Source of the DNA: Thalassospira sp. MCCC 1A01148
GTDB taxonomy: Bacteria > Pseudomonadota > Alphaproteobacteria > Rhodospirillales > Thalassospiraceae
Length of the DNA stretch: 64,000 nt
Assembly: GCF_001613795.1 (NCBI RefSeq)
Contig: NZ_LPVZ01000013.1
Location: 62,001 to 126,000, forward strand
Direction of reading: 5' to 3'
Under the pieces are notes generated by a model that saw only the letters and a program-made list of their open reading frames with translations, ran no database searches and was not told the origin of the DNA. This document shows, piece by piece, positions 8,311-16,586 of the stretch. Position 1 is the stretch's first letter. Each line of letters opens with the position of its first letter. The translations under genes and the position numbers were made by a program.

Positions 8311-9089
8311 GCCGTACCCCCCGACAGATCAGCGCCAAGCTGGCCAAGGAGTTCGGCCTGTTGTGCCAGAATTCCCGGATCGGCGATGTTGCGCGGGCTT
8401 TGGCCCTTGGGCGTGATAGCGTCTTGCAAGCGTGCCGGGCTGCCAGACAGAACATGGACATGATCGCCCAGACGCAGCGCTTCAAGCGGATCGTGGGTCA
8501 CAAGCAAGACCGTTTTGCCGCGCAGAACCCGTGCGGCCAGTTCCTGCAGGCGCAGACGATTGAGCGGATCAAGCGCGGAAAACGGTTCGTCCATTAACAC
8601 AACCGGACGGTCTTCCATCAGGGTGCGGGCAAGGGCAGCGCGCTGTTTCATGCCGCCCGATAGCTCAGCCGGGCGAAGATGGGCGGCCTCAGCCAGGCCG
8701 ACCTCGGTAATCAATTGTGAGGCTTTGTCATGTTCGGGCTTCTCACCGCGCAAAACCGCGCCCAGGACCACATTTTCAAGAACGCTGCGCCATGGCAAAA
8801 GCAGGTCCTGCTGCGCCATATAGGCGACACGCCCGGCAAGCGGGGTGTTGTCAGAGCACGTGATGGTACCGCTAACATCACCTTCGACCAGCCCGGCAAA
8901 ATAACGCAGAAGCGTGCTTTTCCCGACACCACTTGGCCCCAGCAAACAGGTAAAGCTGCCTGCGCGCAATGTCAGGTCAAGGTCATGGAAGATGTCCGTG
9001 CCGTTAAAGGCAACGCTTCCGCCACGCAGGGCGACATCAAATTTGGTGAGATTTTGCGCTGTCTGGGGCGCTTGTGCTGTATTGCGCAT
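8307..9089 (-). CDS. thiZ: Thiamine-precursor ABC transporter ATP-binding protein
   Basis: A 260-residue ABC ATPase. Walker A is GPSGVGKST (about 51-59), the signature motif is LSGGMKQR (about 143-150), Walker B is VVLMDEP (about 163-169) and the H-loop is LLVTHDPLEAL. It belongs to the nitrate/sulfonate/thiamine-precursor group. It is the first gene of the operon, and its Shine-Dalgarno sequence (AGGAAGGA) lies within the 3' strand of the riboswitch P1 stem, so its translation should respond directly to thiamine pyrophosphate. The two downstream genes supply the permease and binding protein. Confidence 0.88.
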   Translation of the reverse strand: MRNTAQAPQTAQNLTKFDVALRGGSVAFNGTDIFHDLDLTLRAGSFTCLLGPSGVGKSTLLRYFAGLVEGDVSGTITCSDNTPLAGRVAYMAQQDLLLPWRSVLENVVLGAVLRGEKPEHDKASQLITEVGLAEAAHLRPAELSGGMKQRAALARTLMEDRPVVLMDEPFSALDPLNRLRLQELAARVLRGKTVLLVTHDPLEALRLGDHVHVLSGSPARLQDAITPKGQSPRNIADPGILAQQAELLGQLGADLSGGTA

Positions 9090-9090
9090 A

Positions 9091-9188
9091 CGATCCTTCC
9101 TACGCCGGTCTTAACCGGTTCAGGTTCAAAGGGTCGTTCGGCAACACCGAACCTCTCAGCCGATTCACGATCGGCCCCCCCGGAGATG
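9091..9188 (-). promoter_or_regulatory. TPP (THI-element) riboswitch controlling thiZXY
   Basis: Read on the minus strand, this stretch carries the conserved THI-box parts in order: CTGAGA (around 9155), then ACCCTTTGAACCTGA, then GGTTAAGACCGGCGTAGG. The final GCGTAGGAAGGA both closes the P1 stem (against ATCTCC near 9183-9188) and acts as the ribosome-binding site of the ATPase gene, whose ATG is at 9089. The arrangement predicts that TPP binding hides the ribosome-binding site. No separate terminator hairpin lies between the aptamer and the start codon. Confidence 0.95.
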
Positions 9189-9433
9189 ACGCGACTATGC
9201 GCAGACAAATCGCCGCCGTCAAGTTTTGTAACAGTTCTTGGACTTGATCCGGATCACAGCTTACCATTGCGCACCATGACGGTGCAGCTTTCCTGCTGGA
9301 TGATCCCAACGGTGTGGTGTTCCCGCAATGTTGACCGGAAAGGCAATGCGTCGGGCTGGATCGCCCATTTGTTTGAACAGCGCAAAAGTGGCAAGATCAT
9401 TTGCCCACGTGCCAGTGTGTCGGAATAAAAGAT

Positions 9434-10039
9434 ATGGATCGTCAGGGATTTATCATCCAGTCGGGGTTGGCAGAGCAGCACAAGGAACAGGCCTGTTCTT
9501 TGTTCTGGGAGGCCTTCCGGCAGAAGCTTTCAAAACTTATGGCCCCGGAAGACAAGGCACTGGCATTTGTCCGGCGTGTCATCAGGTCCGATCACGCGAT
9601 CTGCGCAATAGACAGTGATGGCAGGTTGCTGGGTGTTGCCGGGTTCAAGACACCAAAAGGTGCCTTTGTCGGCGGAACGCTTGAAGACCTTTGCGCCATT
9701 TATGGATCGTGGGGTGGGCTATGGCGTGGCATATTGCTGCAATTGCTTGAGCGCGCCCTTGTCGATGACGTTTTGTTGATGGATGGTATCTTCGTTGCTC
9801 CAGAAGCGCGCGGGCAGGGTGTCGGTACCGCACTTCTGGATGCGGTGGCGCGGACGGCGCGCGATCAGGGGCTTGGTACAGTTCGTCTTGATGTTATCGA
9901 TATCAATCCGCGTGCTCGCGCCCTTTATGAACGTTGTGGCTATCGCGCGATTGAAACCAGTGACATCGGCCCCTTGCGCCACCTGTTCGGGTTCGAAGCT
10001 TCAACGACCATGCATCTTGACCTGCGCGCTTTGAACTAA
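9434..10039 (+). CDS. GNAT family N-acetyltransferase
   Basis: A 201-residue acetyltransferase. The acetyl-CoA-binding motif A is GIFVAPEARGQGVGTALLDAVA (R/QxxGxG/A core in ARGQGVGTAL), followed by the motif B segment VRLDVIDINPRARALYERCGY. I use the ATG at 9434 since the frame upstream has no family resemblance. The substrate is not indicated. The stop overlaps by a few bases with the stop of the convergent alpha/beta hydrolase gene (10036-10039). It is one of five GNAT genes in this window. Confidence 0.85.
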   Translation: MDRQGFIIQSGLAEQHKEQACSLFWEAFRQKLSKLMAPEDKALAFVRRVIRSDHAICAIDSDGRLLGVAGFKTPKGAFVGGTLEDLCAIYGSWGGLWRGILLQLLERALVDDVLLMDGIFVAPEARGQGVGTALLDAVARTARDQGLGTVRLDVIDINPRARALYERCGYRAIETSDIGPLRHLFGFEASTTMHLDLRALN

Positions 10040-11112
10040 GTGCGCGCAACAACCTGTTTGATCCAGTCAGCAATCTTGTCGAACGTGCCGGGCACATAGG
10101 CATACCGCCCAAGGGCAACATACAGCATCTGCCGGGAAGTCGGCATTTCACTGCTTAGCTGATAGTTAAACAGATTGCTTCTGAGCAACGCGTGCGTGGC
10201 ATCGGGGATGACAATTACCTCATTTTCAGGATGTCGGCCGATCAGGATATCGCGATAGATCGCAGCATCGGTTTTCGCATCCACATTCAGATCATCGCGC
10301 CCCCACATGGCAAGCGTCGGTGTTTCAAGCAATCCAAGGTCCGCCGTTGCGTCAGATGTGATGTTGCGTTTGACAAACTCGAACCTGCCGTATGGCATCG
10401 GATGCTGATCATCGATATTTGCAAGGTAGGTTTCATACGTTGCGTCAGGTGCAAAGATCACGGCGTCACGGACGTGGTTGCGTTCGATTTGATCATTAAT
10501 CTCTGCTTGTGTTGTACCATCGGCCAACAGGCGTTGGCGTGTATAAAAATCGCCCTGGTTTTGCCAGTTCACGGCCCCGCCAATGATGACATTAAAAGCA
10601 TTGTCCGGGATCATTCGCGATGCCTTGGGGATCACCCAGCCAGCCTGAGAAAAGCCGATAAAGCCGATTTTTTGCCCGCTGTCGGGATGGGCGGTTTTGA
10701 TTGCCTTATATGCCGCAACGGCTTCGTTTGCGCGATCATTCATGGATTGCGAAAGCCAGTTTCCCGTACTTTCGCCGACCCCGGCCTTGTCCCAGCTGTA
10801 AATACCGATCCCGCGATCAAGCAGGGCATTGATCAGGGGTAAATAGCCATCGTCCGCAAAGCGGTCCTGCGGACCATCGCCGTGAACCAGAAGGGCAATC
10901 GGGCCTGTGTGCTGCGCACCAGGCAAGATCAGGCTACCAGACAGAACAGCACCATCGTGTGCAAAGCTGATCTGTTCAGTCGGGCGGTTGCTGATATCAA
11001 AGTCAGACAATCCGATAAGTGCGAGACTTCCGGGAACAGCAACAAGCAGCACCAACAGAATAAACGCCACCCTGACAAGGCGGCGGTAACGAATGCGGCG
11101 GGGCGATGGCAC
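10036..11112 (-). CDS. Membrane-anchored alpha/beta hydrolase
   Basis: The protein has an N-terminal basic patch and a single hydrophobic segment (FILLVLLVAVPGSLALIG), then an alpha/beta-hydrolase domain. The oxyanion-hole region is LLVHGDGPQDR, and the nucleophile elbow is GFIGFSQAGW (serine in GFSQAG). The likely acid/histidine part is PDATHALLRSN near the C terminus. I place the start at a GTG at 11112, which is preceded by AAAGG eight bases upstream. An ATG at 11235 would add 41 unlikely residues and overlap the divergent histone deacetylase-like gene. It is probably a peptidase or esterase facing the periplasm; the substrate is unknown. Confidence 0.75.
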   Translation of the reverse strand: MPSPRRIRYRRLVRVAFILLVLLVAVPGSLALIGLSDFDISNRPTEQISFAHDGAVLSGSLILPGAQHTGPIALLVHGDGPQDRFADDGYLPLINALLDRGIGIYSWDKAGVGESTGNWLSQSMNDRANEAVAAYKAIKTAHPDSGQKIGFIGFSQAGWVIPKASRMIPDNAFNVIIGGAVNWQNQGDFYTRQRLLADGTTQAEINDQIERNHVRDAVIFAPDATYETYLANIDDQHPMPYGRFEFVKRNITSDATADLGLLETPTLAMWGRDDLNVDAKTDAAIYRDILIGRHPENEVIVIPDATHALLRSNLFNYQLSSEMPTSRQMLYVALGRYAYVPGTFDKIADWIKQVVART

Positions 11113-11279
11113 GGCACAGCCTTTCAGGTTGGCGGCAGCAAGGTGTTTGGCGATGGTCAAAGCTTGCGGGAAGTCACAGTGTCCGTCAATCGCCTTGAAG
11201 CCGCTTATGCCGATGAAATCCGGTGAGCCATTCAAACCAAATTAATAGGTGCCGCGCCCGGGACTGCACAAAACAGAAC

Positions 11280-12494
11280 TTGAAAGAGCATCGTGAAACG
11301 GTCAATGCTTTTGGCACCGCAACCAAATCTGCCCCGCGTGCCATTGTGATCCTTTCTGACGAGATACCTGGCCATCGTATTGTCGATCCCGCCCCGCGCA
11401 TGATCGCGGCCGAGATTTATCGTGGCTCAAGCTATGGGCCGAAGCATCCATTGGCGATCCCGCGTGTGTCGCTGGTGGTCGATATGGTGCATGCGCTGGG
11501 CTGGGTGGATGAGGCCACCTATTTGACCGGGCCCGTTGCAACGCCCGACCAACTCGCGCGCTTTCATGACCCGGATTATATCGCAGCCGTCATGCAGGCC
11601 GAGCGCGATCAATCCTTGCCGCCGGAAATGATGGAGCGGTTCGGTCTGGGCAAGAATGGCAATCCGATCTATCCGGAAATTTTCCGGCGTCCGGCGACTG
11701 CTGCCGGATCATCGGTGATGGCAGCCAACCTGATCAAGGATGGCGGCATCATTCATCATCCGGCTGGCGGGACTCATCATGGGCTCAAAGACCGGGCATC
11801 GGGCTTTTGTTACTTCAATGACCCGGTTCTGGGCATTTATGCCTTGCTCGATTCCGGGCTGGATCGGGTCTTGTATGTCGATATTGATGCCCATCACGGG
11901 GACGGCGTGCAGTATGCCTTTGCCGAGGATGAGCGGGTTTTGACCGTATCAATGCATCAGGAAGACCTGTGGCCGAAAACCGGCGCGATTGATGATATTG
12001 CGGGTGGTTTGGCGCGTAATTTGCCGGTGCCCGGCGGCATGCATGATGACGAGATGCGCTATGTCCTGTTTGAATATTTGATTCCTCTTGGATTAAGTTT
12101 TGCGCCCCAAGCTATTGTTTTACAATGTGGATGTGATACTCTTGCTGAAGATCCACTGTCCAGACAGCTTTTGGGCAACCAGTCGATCTGGGAAGTCGTG
12201 GGGGCGATGACCCGATTGGCGCCCCGAAGTCTTGTTCTGGGAGGCGGAGGATATAGTCCATATGGCGTTGCGCGCTGTTGGTCCGGGGTGTGGGCAACCA
12301 TTAACGGGATCGAAATACCTGATGTGTTACCCATCACAGCGGAAAATATCCTGCGTGTCATAAAATGGTCGCATAGTCGTGGCAGACAGCCGGCAAGTGA
12401 GTTGTTTACAACACTTGCGGATCCATGGCGGGGTGGCGCCATCCGGGACGAGGTCCGGGATCGCGTCAAAAGACTAAGAGGATATGGGGTATGA
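11280..12494 (+). CDS. Histone deacetylase family protein (AcuC/acetylpolyamine amidohydrolase-like)
   Basis: A zinc-dependent deacetylase of the class II HDAC fold. Diagnostic segments are RGSSYGPKHPLAIPRVS near the N terminus, the active-site histidine pair in GGTHHGLKD, the metal and charge-relay residues in YVDIDAHHGDGVQYAF, the second metal aspartate region QCGCDTLAEDPL, and the C-terminal GGGGYSPYGVARCW. Bacterial members deacetylate acetyl-lysine proteins or acetylpolyamines in the cytoplasm. The start is uncertain: a GTG at 11223, a TTG at 11280 and a GTG at 11346 are in frame, and none has a convincing ribosome-binding site. The last codon overlaps the ATG of the DUF192 gene (ATGA at 12491), so the two are co-translated. 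Confidence 0.85.
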   Translation: MKEHRETVNAFGTATKSAPRAIVILSDEIPGHRIVDPAPRMIAAEIYRGSSYGPKHPLAIPRVSLVVDMVHALGWVDEATYLTGPVATPDQLARFHDPDYIAAVMQAERDQSLPPEMMERFGLGKNGNPIYPEIFRRPATAAGSSVMAANLIKDGGIIHHPAGGTHHGLKDRASGFCYFNDPVLGIYALLDSGLDRVLYVDIDAHHGDGVQYAFAEDERVLTVSMHQEDLWPKTGAIDDIAGGLARNLPVPGGMHDDEMRYVLFEYLIPLGLSFAPQAIVLQCGCDTLAEDPLSRQLLGNQSIWEVVGAMTRLAPRSLVLGGGGYSPYGVARCWSGVWATINGIEIPDVLPITAENILRVIKWSHSRGRQPASELFTTLADPWRGGAIRDEVRDRVKRLRGYGV

Positions 12495-12937
12495 AGTCGT
12501 TCTTTCAGATGACTTTGGTTGTGTGCTTTATCAGCGCGGCGGTTGTTGCCGGGCTGAATGCAAAGGCAACCGGATTTGAACGGTCGCGTCTTCTTGTTGA
12601 TGGCGAAGTCTTCAATGTTGAACTGGCCATCACACCCGAAGAACGCTCGCGCGGCCTGATGTATCGCACCGAAATGGCTGATGATGCCGGAATGCTGTTT
12701 GACTTCGGCGGTCCACGTGACATTTCGATGTGGATGAAAAACACCTTCATTTCGCTTGATATGCTGTTCATCAAGGCCGATGGCACAATTGTCGGCATTG
12801 AAAAACGCACGGTGCCACAATCAGAAACCATCATTCCGTCGCCAAGGCCTGTGCGCTTTGTGCTTGAGCTGAATGGCGGGTCTTCGGACCGGATGGGGTT
12901 CGAGGTTGGCGAAAAGGTCGAAGGCCTGCCGCGATAA
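12491..12937 (+). CDS. Exported DUF192 domain protein
   Basis: A 148-residue protein with an N-terminal signal sequence (about 1-25) and one DUF192 domain. Typical family pieces are ITPEERSRGLMYRTEM, DAGMLFDFG, SMWMKNTFISLDMLFI and GIEKRTVPQSE. The start at 12491 overlaps the stop of the deacetylase-like gene, with AGAGGAT about eight bases upstream. DUF192 proteins are small periplasmic or secreted beta-barrel proteins of unknown function. Pairing with a deacetylase gene in one operon is seen here but does not by itself explain either. Confidence 0.85.
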   Translation: MKSFFQMTLVVCFISAAVVAGLNAKATGFERSRLLVDGEVFNVELAITPEERSRGLMYRTEMADDAGMLFDFGGPRDISMWMKNTFISLDMLFIKADGTIVGIEKRTVPQSETIIPSPRPVRFVLELNGGSSDRMGFEVGEKVEGLPR

Positions 12938-12987
12938 TCCGGGCAGGCCGCTTTGCGCCACATGGCAAAAGATCAATCAGCAATAGC

Positions 12988-13023
12988 AAGGCCGCAGATG
13001 ATATCTGCGGCCTTTGGTTTTTG
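12988..13023 (+). terminator. Rho-independent terminator after the DUF192 gene
   Basis: A perfect 12-base stem (AAGGCCGCAGAT with ATCTGCGGCCTT) around a GAT loop, followed by TGGTTTTTG. It ends the deacetylase-DUF192 operon before tRNA-Pro. Confidence 0.85.
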
Positions 13024-13109
13024 AATTGCTGCTTGGGTCAATTTTTCGACAAAAACGCATAATGCGGTCTTGCCCACCCAGCAAGATGGTGCTAAATCCA
13101 CATCCGCGT

Positions 13110-13186
13110 CGGGGAGTAGCGCAGTCTGGTAGCGTACCTGCTTTGGGAGCAGGGGGTCGCGAGTTCGAATCTCGCCTTCCCGACCA
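13110..13186 (+). tRNA. tRNA-Pro (anticodon TGG)
   Basis: A 77-base cloverleaf. The acceptor stem pairs CGGGGAG with CTTCCCG, the D arm contains AGCGCAGTCTGGTAGCG, the anticodon loop is CTTTGGGAG with anticodon TGG, and the T arm contains GTTCGAATC. A discriminator A and an encoded CCA follow. Confidence 0.96.
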
Positions 13187-13330
13187 TTTCCCCTTTTATT
13201 GTTTTTCGGACGCCCAACGGGATTTCCAAGTAACGATAAAAGGTGTAAAAGATGAAGAGATAGCAGGGGTTAGAGAGACCCGTTTAACTGCCATCATCAT
13301 CTTATCCCGAAGGTCAAGACGAGGGTCCCG

Positions 13331-13624
13331 ATGAAGGTCCGTGTTTACAAACCTGCCAAGAACGCCATGCAGTCCGGTCAGGCTGCGACCAAGCACTGGG
13401 TGATGGAATTTGAACCGGGTGCGAAAAAGATTGCCGATCAGCTGATGGGCTGGATCGGATCTACTGATACCCGTGGTCAGGTCCGCATGTATTTCGAAAC
13501 CCTCGAAGAAGCGCAGGCCTTTGCCGCCAAGCACAAGCTGACCGCGGACATCGAAATGCCGAAACCGCGCAAAATGCAGATCAAGACCTATGCTGATAAC
13601 TTCGCGTTCAAACGCGTTGTCTGA
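13331..13624 (+). CDS. NADH dehydrogenase (complex I) NDUFS4-like 18 kDa subunit / ETC complex I subunit
   Basis: A 97-residue protein matching the 'ETC complex I subunit conserved region' family. It starts VRVYKPAKNAMQSG and carries the signature HWVMEFEPGAKK, then GWIGSTDTRGQVRMYFETLEEAQAFA in two stretches. The family is homologous to mitochondrial NDUFS4, which binds the peripheral arm of complex I near the FMN site. It is a stand-alone gene between two tRNA genes, a placement away from the nuo operon. The ATG is preceded by a short purine-rich stretch. Presence of this accessory subunit supports an alphaproteobacterial origin. Confidence 0.92.
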   Translation: MKVRVYKPAKNAMQSGQAATKHWVMEFEPGAKKIADQLMGWIGSTDTRGQVRMYFETLEEAQAFAAKHKLTADIEMPKPRKMQIKTYADNFAFKRVV

Positions 13625-13654
13625 TCTGAAAGTTGCCACTGGCATCTGACCAAT

Positions 13655-13685
13655 TCTCGGGGCGGATTTCCGCCCCGTTTCGTCT
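13655..13685 (+). terminator. Probable terminator after the NDUFS4-like gene
   Basis: GGGGCGGA pairs with TCCGCCCC around a short TT loop, followed by GTTTCGTCTG. The T-run is weak, but the position just past the stop codon fits. Confidence 0.55.
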
Positions 13686-13767
13686 GACAGGGGACGTTAA
13701 ATCCTGTGAACACAGTCGGGCAGGCGCCCAATGCCATGCCCCGGGGTTCGTAACCACCCCACCCAGC

Positions 13768-13844
13768 GGTCCCTTAGCTCAACTGGATAGAGCAACAGAC
13801 TTCTAATCTGTAGGTTGCAGGTTCGAGTCCTGCAGGGATCGCCA
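13768..13844 (+). tRNA. tRNA-Arg (anticodon TCT)
   Basis: A 77-base cloverleaf. The acceptor stem pairs GGTCCCT with AGGGATC, the D arm contains TAGCTCAACTGGATAGAGC, the anticodon loop is CTTCTAA with anticodon TCT, and the T arm contains GGTTCGAGTCC. A discriminator G and an encoded CCA follow. AT-rich DNA unlike the rest of the window begins shortly after its 3' end. Confidence 0.96.
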
Positions 13845-13889
13845 TTTTTCCAAAATCAGCGCTAACTGTCTGGTTCTCTCAGAGGTCGC

Positions 13890-14060
13890 TCAAATAAGTG
13901 TAATATTCTCCTTTTCTTTGAGAAACTCCTCAAGGTGCTTTCTGCAATCTGATATTTGTGCTTCTAGGGATTCGAAAGTCAACGCTGGAGCAGTGACACG
14001 ACACGTGTGATACCTAGTGCGAGTATTGGAATAAGAGATGGAGAGGGGTGGATGGCGAAT
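13890..14060 (-). pseudogene. Possible 3' remnant of an unknown gene (no start codon)
   Basis: On the minus strand an open stretch runs from just inside the neighbouring AT-rich gene to a TGA at 13890-13892. It has no ATG, GTG or TTG start. Its last part looks like real protein: SLEAQISDCRKHLEEFLKEK is an amphipathic, coiled-coil-like helix. I read it as the tail of a gene broken when the AT-rich insert arrived, but chance is not excluded. Confidence 0.25.
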
Positions 14061-14471
14061 TTAGCAATTGTCTATAGAAAATACTTTGGAATAAAATGGT
14101 GTGTATTTCTTAGGGCTTCTCTTGTTTTCGTTCTTATATTGGCTATTTTTGATGTAAATGGATATATTGAAGTTAATTTTATGTTGTCGTTTACTATAGC
14201 GTATTCTGTGGGGTTTTTGAATGCAATAGATTCATTTTTCCGGTGGGTTAATTTTTATAAGAAAATCAGTTTATCAAAAAGAGAGGAAATGAAATTAAGG
14301 AGAGACAATATTTATAAGTATCCGTTATATTTGGCTGTTTCTGTGTGTTTTCTAATATTTTTTTATATAAGTGATGGGTTTATTTTGTTTTCTTCCGCTG
14401 TAATTTGGATTATCGGCAATGGATGTTCAATTTTTTGGGATTATTTAGATCGGCGAGACTTCGATTTATAG
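14052..14471 (+). CDS. AT-rich orphan membrane protein
   Basis: I do not recognise this 139-residue protein. It has hydrophobic segments at about 20-40 (FLRASLVFVLILAIFDV), 45-65, 95-115 (PLYLAVSVCFLIFFYI) and 118-135, with a charged loop in between (KKISLSKREEMKLRRDN), so it is probably a small polytopic inner-membrane protein. The start at 14052 follows GAGAGGGGTGG, a strong ribosome-binding site. Its base composition and codon use (many ATA, TTA, AGA, AAT) are unlike every other gene here, and it sits just after tRNA-Arg, both pointing to horizontal acquisition. No integrase or flanking direct repeat is visible. Confidence 0.55.
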   Translation: MANLAIVYRKYFGIKWCVFLRASLVFVLILAIFDVNGYIEVNFMLSFTIAYSVGFLNAIDSFFRWVNFYKKISLSKREEMKLRRDNIYKYPLYLAVSVCFLIFFYISDGFILFSSAVIWIIGNGCSIFWDYLDRRDFDL

Positions 14472-14631
14472 AGTTTTGGTATATGTAAAATGAATATTTA
14501 ATTGTGAATTAGGGCGATTTCAGTTTGACAATGTTTTGCAGGGCCTAGCGTTTTGAAGTGATGTGATGGGTACTCGCGTTTGCCGCGGGAAGCAGCCTGT
14601 CAACGATAATGCCTCCTGAGAACTCGCCTAG

Positions 14632-15285
14632 TTACCGCGCTGAGAAATACCGACCCGGACGGTGGTTGAGAGCGATGATCAGGTTCAACACGACTGCGCC
14701 GAGGATGGAGAGCAGGACCTTGTCGAAGGGCAGGGTCAGGAAGGCGCAGACGAGGATCACCATATCGACGGCGAGCTGGAAGTAACCAGCGCGGATGTTG
14801 AAGTTTTCCTGAAGGTAGAGGGCGAGGATATTAATCCCGCCAAGGCCCGCGCGATGGCGAAACAGCATGAGCAAGCCAATGCCCATCAGCGCACCCCCGG
14901 CAACGGCGGCATATACCGGGTTGAGCGTGTCGAACGCCACCAGCATCGGGGTCAGTTTCGAGAAGGCCGAGACCAGACCAACGGCGATGAAGGTCTTGAT
15001 GGTGAATGCCTTGCCCATGCGTTTGAAAGCCAGCCAGTAAAAGGGCAGGTTGATCAGAAAGAAGATCACGCCAAACGACAGTCCCGTGGCATGTTCGATC
15101 AGAAGGGCAGCGCCGGCGGTGCTGCCGGTGACAAGGATGCTTTCGCTATAGAGTGTCACACCAAGTGACACCACCATGGTGCCCAGCAACAGGGCCAGAA
15201 CATCCTCATACGGGCGATGAGCGATATCGTCCTTTTTCGGTGTGCTGGTGGTGGTTGCTGTATCGGTTGTGTTTTCGGTGCTCAT
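14632..15285 (-). CDS. YitT family membrane protein
   Basis: A 217-residue inner-membrane protein with about five or six helices. The N-terminal membrane part carries LLLGTMVVSLGVTLYSES and the glycine-rich VTGSTAGAALLIEHATGLSFG, which are typical of the YitT/DUF161 family, and later RAGLGGINILALYLQE. The C-terminal YitT domain (DUF2179) usually found in Bacillus members is missing, so this is the short membrane-only form. It may be a transporter, but no substrate is known for the family. The start codon could be the ATG at 15285 or one two codons upstream. Confidence 0.8.
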   Translation of the reverse strand: MSTENTTDTATTTSTPKKDDIAHRPYEDVLALLLGTMVVSLGVTLYSESILVTGSTAGAALLIEHATGLSFGVIFFLINLPFYWLAFKRMGKAFTIKTFIAVGLVSAFSKLTPMLVAFDTLNPVYAAVAGGALMGIGLLMLFRHRAGLGGINILALYLQENFNIRAGYFQLAVDMVILVCAFLTLPFDKVLLSILGAVVLNLIIALNHRPGRYFSAR

Positions 15286-15423
15286 AAGCAAATTGCTGCC
15301 AATTGGTTGATCAGATCAGGTCTTGTTCCTTGATAAAAATACGCTTTTCGCAGGTGCGAAACAAGCTGTGCGCAAGGAGGGGGCGTAAATTGCGCGTTTT
15401 TGGTGTGCCTTTACCTTCAAACG

Positions 15424-15456
15424 CAAAAGACCGACCCGAAAGGGGCCGGTCTTGGT
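15424..15456 (-). terminator. Terminator downstream of the aldo/keto reductase gene
   Basis: Read on the minus strand, AAGACCGGCCCC and GGGTCGGTCTT form a stem around TTTC, followed by TTGCG. It lies about 40 bases past the stop of the aldo/keto reductase gene. Confidence 0.7.
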
Positions 15457-15494
15457 AAATTCATGCGTGTTTGCGCCTGTTGGGGTGCCCGCGA

Positions 15495-16325
15495 TCAGGC
15501 GGCTTTATCCCATTTGGGGGCAAAGGATGGATCAATCAGACGACCGTTCGGATTGGCAAGATCATGGATTGCGTCCATGTCGTTTTCCGAAAGCTCGAAA
15601 TCAAAGATATCGAAATTGGCCGCGGCATTTTTGGGGGAGCCCGATTTCGGGATCGCCATGACACTGTCTTGTTGCAGCAACCAGCGCAGGGTTACTTGCA
15701 CCGGCGACTTGCCGTATTTTTCGCCGATGGCCTTGAGCGTCGCATCCTTCATGACGTTGCCGCGCGCAATCGGGCAATAGGCGGTCAGCAGCATGTCATG
15801 CGCCCGAACACTTTCGAGCACCTTGGACTGGTCAAGATAGGGGTGATATTCGACCTGATTGACTGTAAGCGGCGCATCGGTCAGCGACACGGCCTTTTCG
15901 ATCAGGGCTGTCGGGAAGTTTGAAATCCCGATCAGGCGCGTCATTCCGAGGTTTTTGACCTCGTTCAAGGCCGCCATGGTTTCTTCGAGCGGAACGTCAT
16001 CATTTGGCCAGTGCAGAAGCAGCAGGTCAACATGGTCCAGATCGAGCTTGCGTGCGCTTTCGACCACAGATGTCTGCAAATCACCACTTTGGAATTTGTC
16101 ATACCAGATCTTGGTGGTGACAAAATAGTCGTCGCGCGCAAGGCCGGATGCCTTAAGGCCGCGACCGACACCTTCTTCGTTGTGATACATCTGGGCGGTA
16201 TCGAAATGACGATAGCCGATCTTTGCGGCCTCTGCGATCATCTCGGCGGCTTCGTCGTTATTGAGCTCGTAGGTGCCAAAGCCAAGGGCCGGGATTTCAA
16301 TGCCCTGCCAGTTTCGGTAAATCAT
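15495..16325 (-). CDS. Aldo/keto reductase (2,5-diketo-D-gluconate reductase type)
   Basis: A 276-residue (alpha/beta)8-barrel NADPH-dependent reductase of normal length. The catalytic tetrad is visible: D in HFDTAQMY (about D42) and Y five residues on, K in VTTKIWYD, and H in LLLLHWPND. The NADP-binding region is IPKSGSPKNAAANFDIFDF. It is expected to reduce aldehydes or ketones in the cytoplasm. It has its own terminator and stands between a YitT gene and a long intergenic stretch. No specific substrate is indicated. Confidence 0.9.
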   Translation of the reverse strand: MIYRNWQGIEIPALGFGTYELNNDEAAEMIAEAAKIGYRHFDTAQMYHNEEGVGRGLKASGLARDDYFVTTKIWYDKFQSGDLQTSVVESARKLDLDHVDLLLLHWPNDDVPLEETMAALNEVKNLGMTRLIGISNFPTALIEKAVSLTDAPLTVNQVEYHPYLDQSKVLESVRAHDMLLTAYCPIARGNVMKDATLKAIGEKYGKSPVQVTLRWLLQQDSVMAIPKSGSPKNAAANFDIFDFELSENDMDAIHDLANPNGRLIDPSFAPKWDKAA

Positions 16326-16586
16326 GCTGGTTTACCCCCTATGCCTTTTGTTTGTTGTGTTTGTTCTGATTGTGGGGCTTTCCGGTATCATGCGCAAATG
16401 ACGATCCGGTTTCAGTTTGCCCGATTTGACCCTGATTTAGTCCACATGTCGCTTTGTGCAACCTGTACATCAGGATGACTGGCGCTGTGCAATGGGGGAA
16501 GGTGTGCTGTTTGTCGATTGCCGATGGCGGTGTTCGGGCAAAGAAAAAGGGCGACCGAGGATAATGGGTCGCCCGAAGTTCAGGAC
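16326..16586. other. Intergenic stretch with one terminator
   Basis: This stretch separates the aldo/keto reductase gene from the small open frame that follows the COG0523 gene. Apart from the hairpin at 16549-16577 I see no gene or recognisable site in it. Confidence 0.5.
16546..16577 (-). terminator. Rho-independent terminator of the hisI-COG0523 operon
   Basis: On the minus strand GGGCGACCC pairs with GGTCGCCC around ATTATCCTC, followed by TTTTTCTTT. It lies about ten bases past the stop of the 34-codon frame at 16587-16691 and about 95 bases past the COG0523 stop. Confidence 0.85.

Noticed and set aside
13845-14631. A full integrative element with att repeats at tRNA-Arg.
   Set aside because: I looked for a second copy of the tRNA 3' end and for an integrase gene and saw neither, so only a small insert is claimed.
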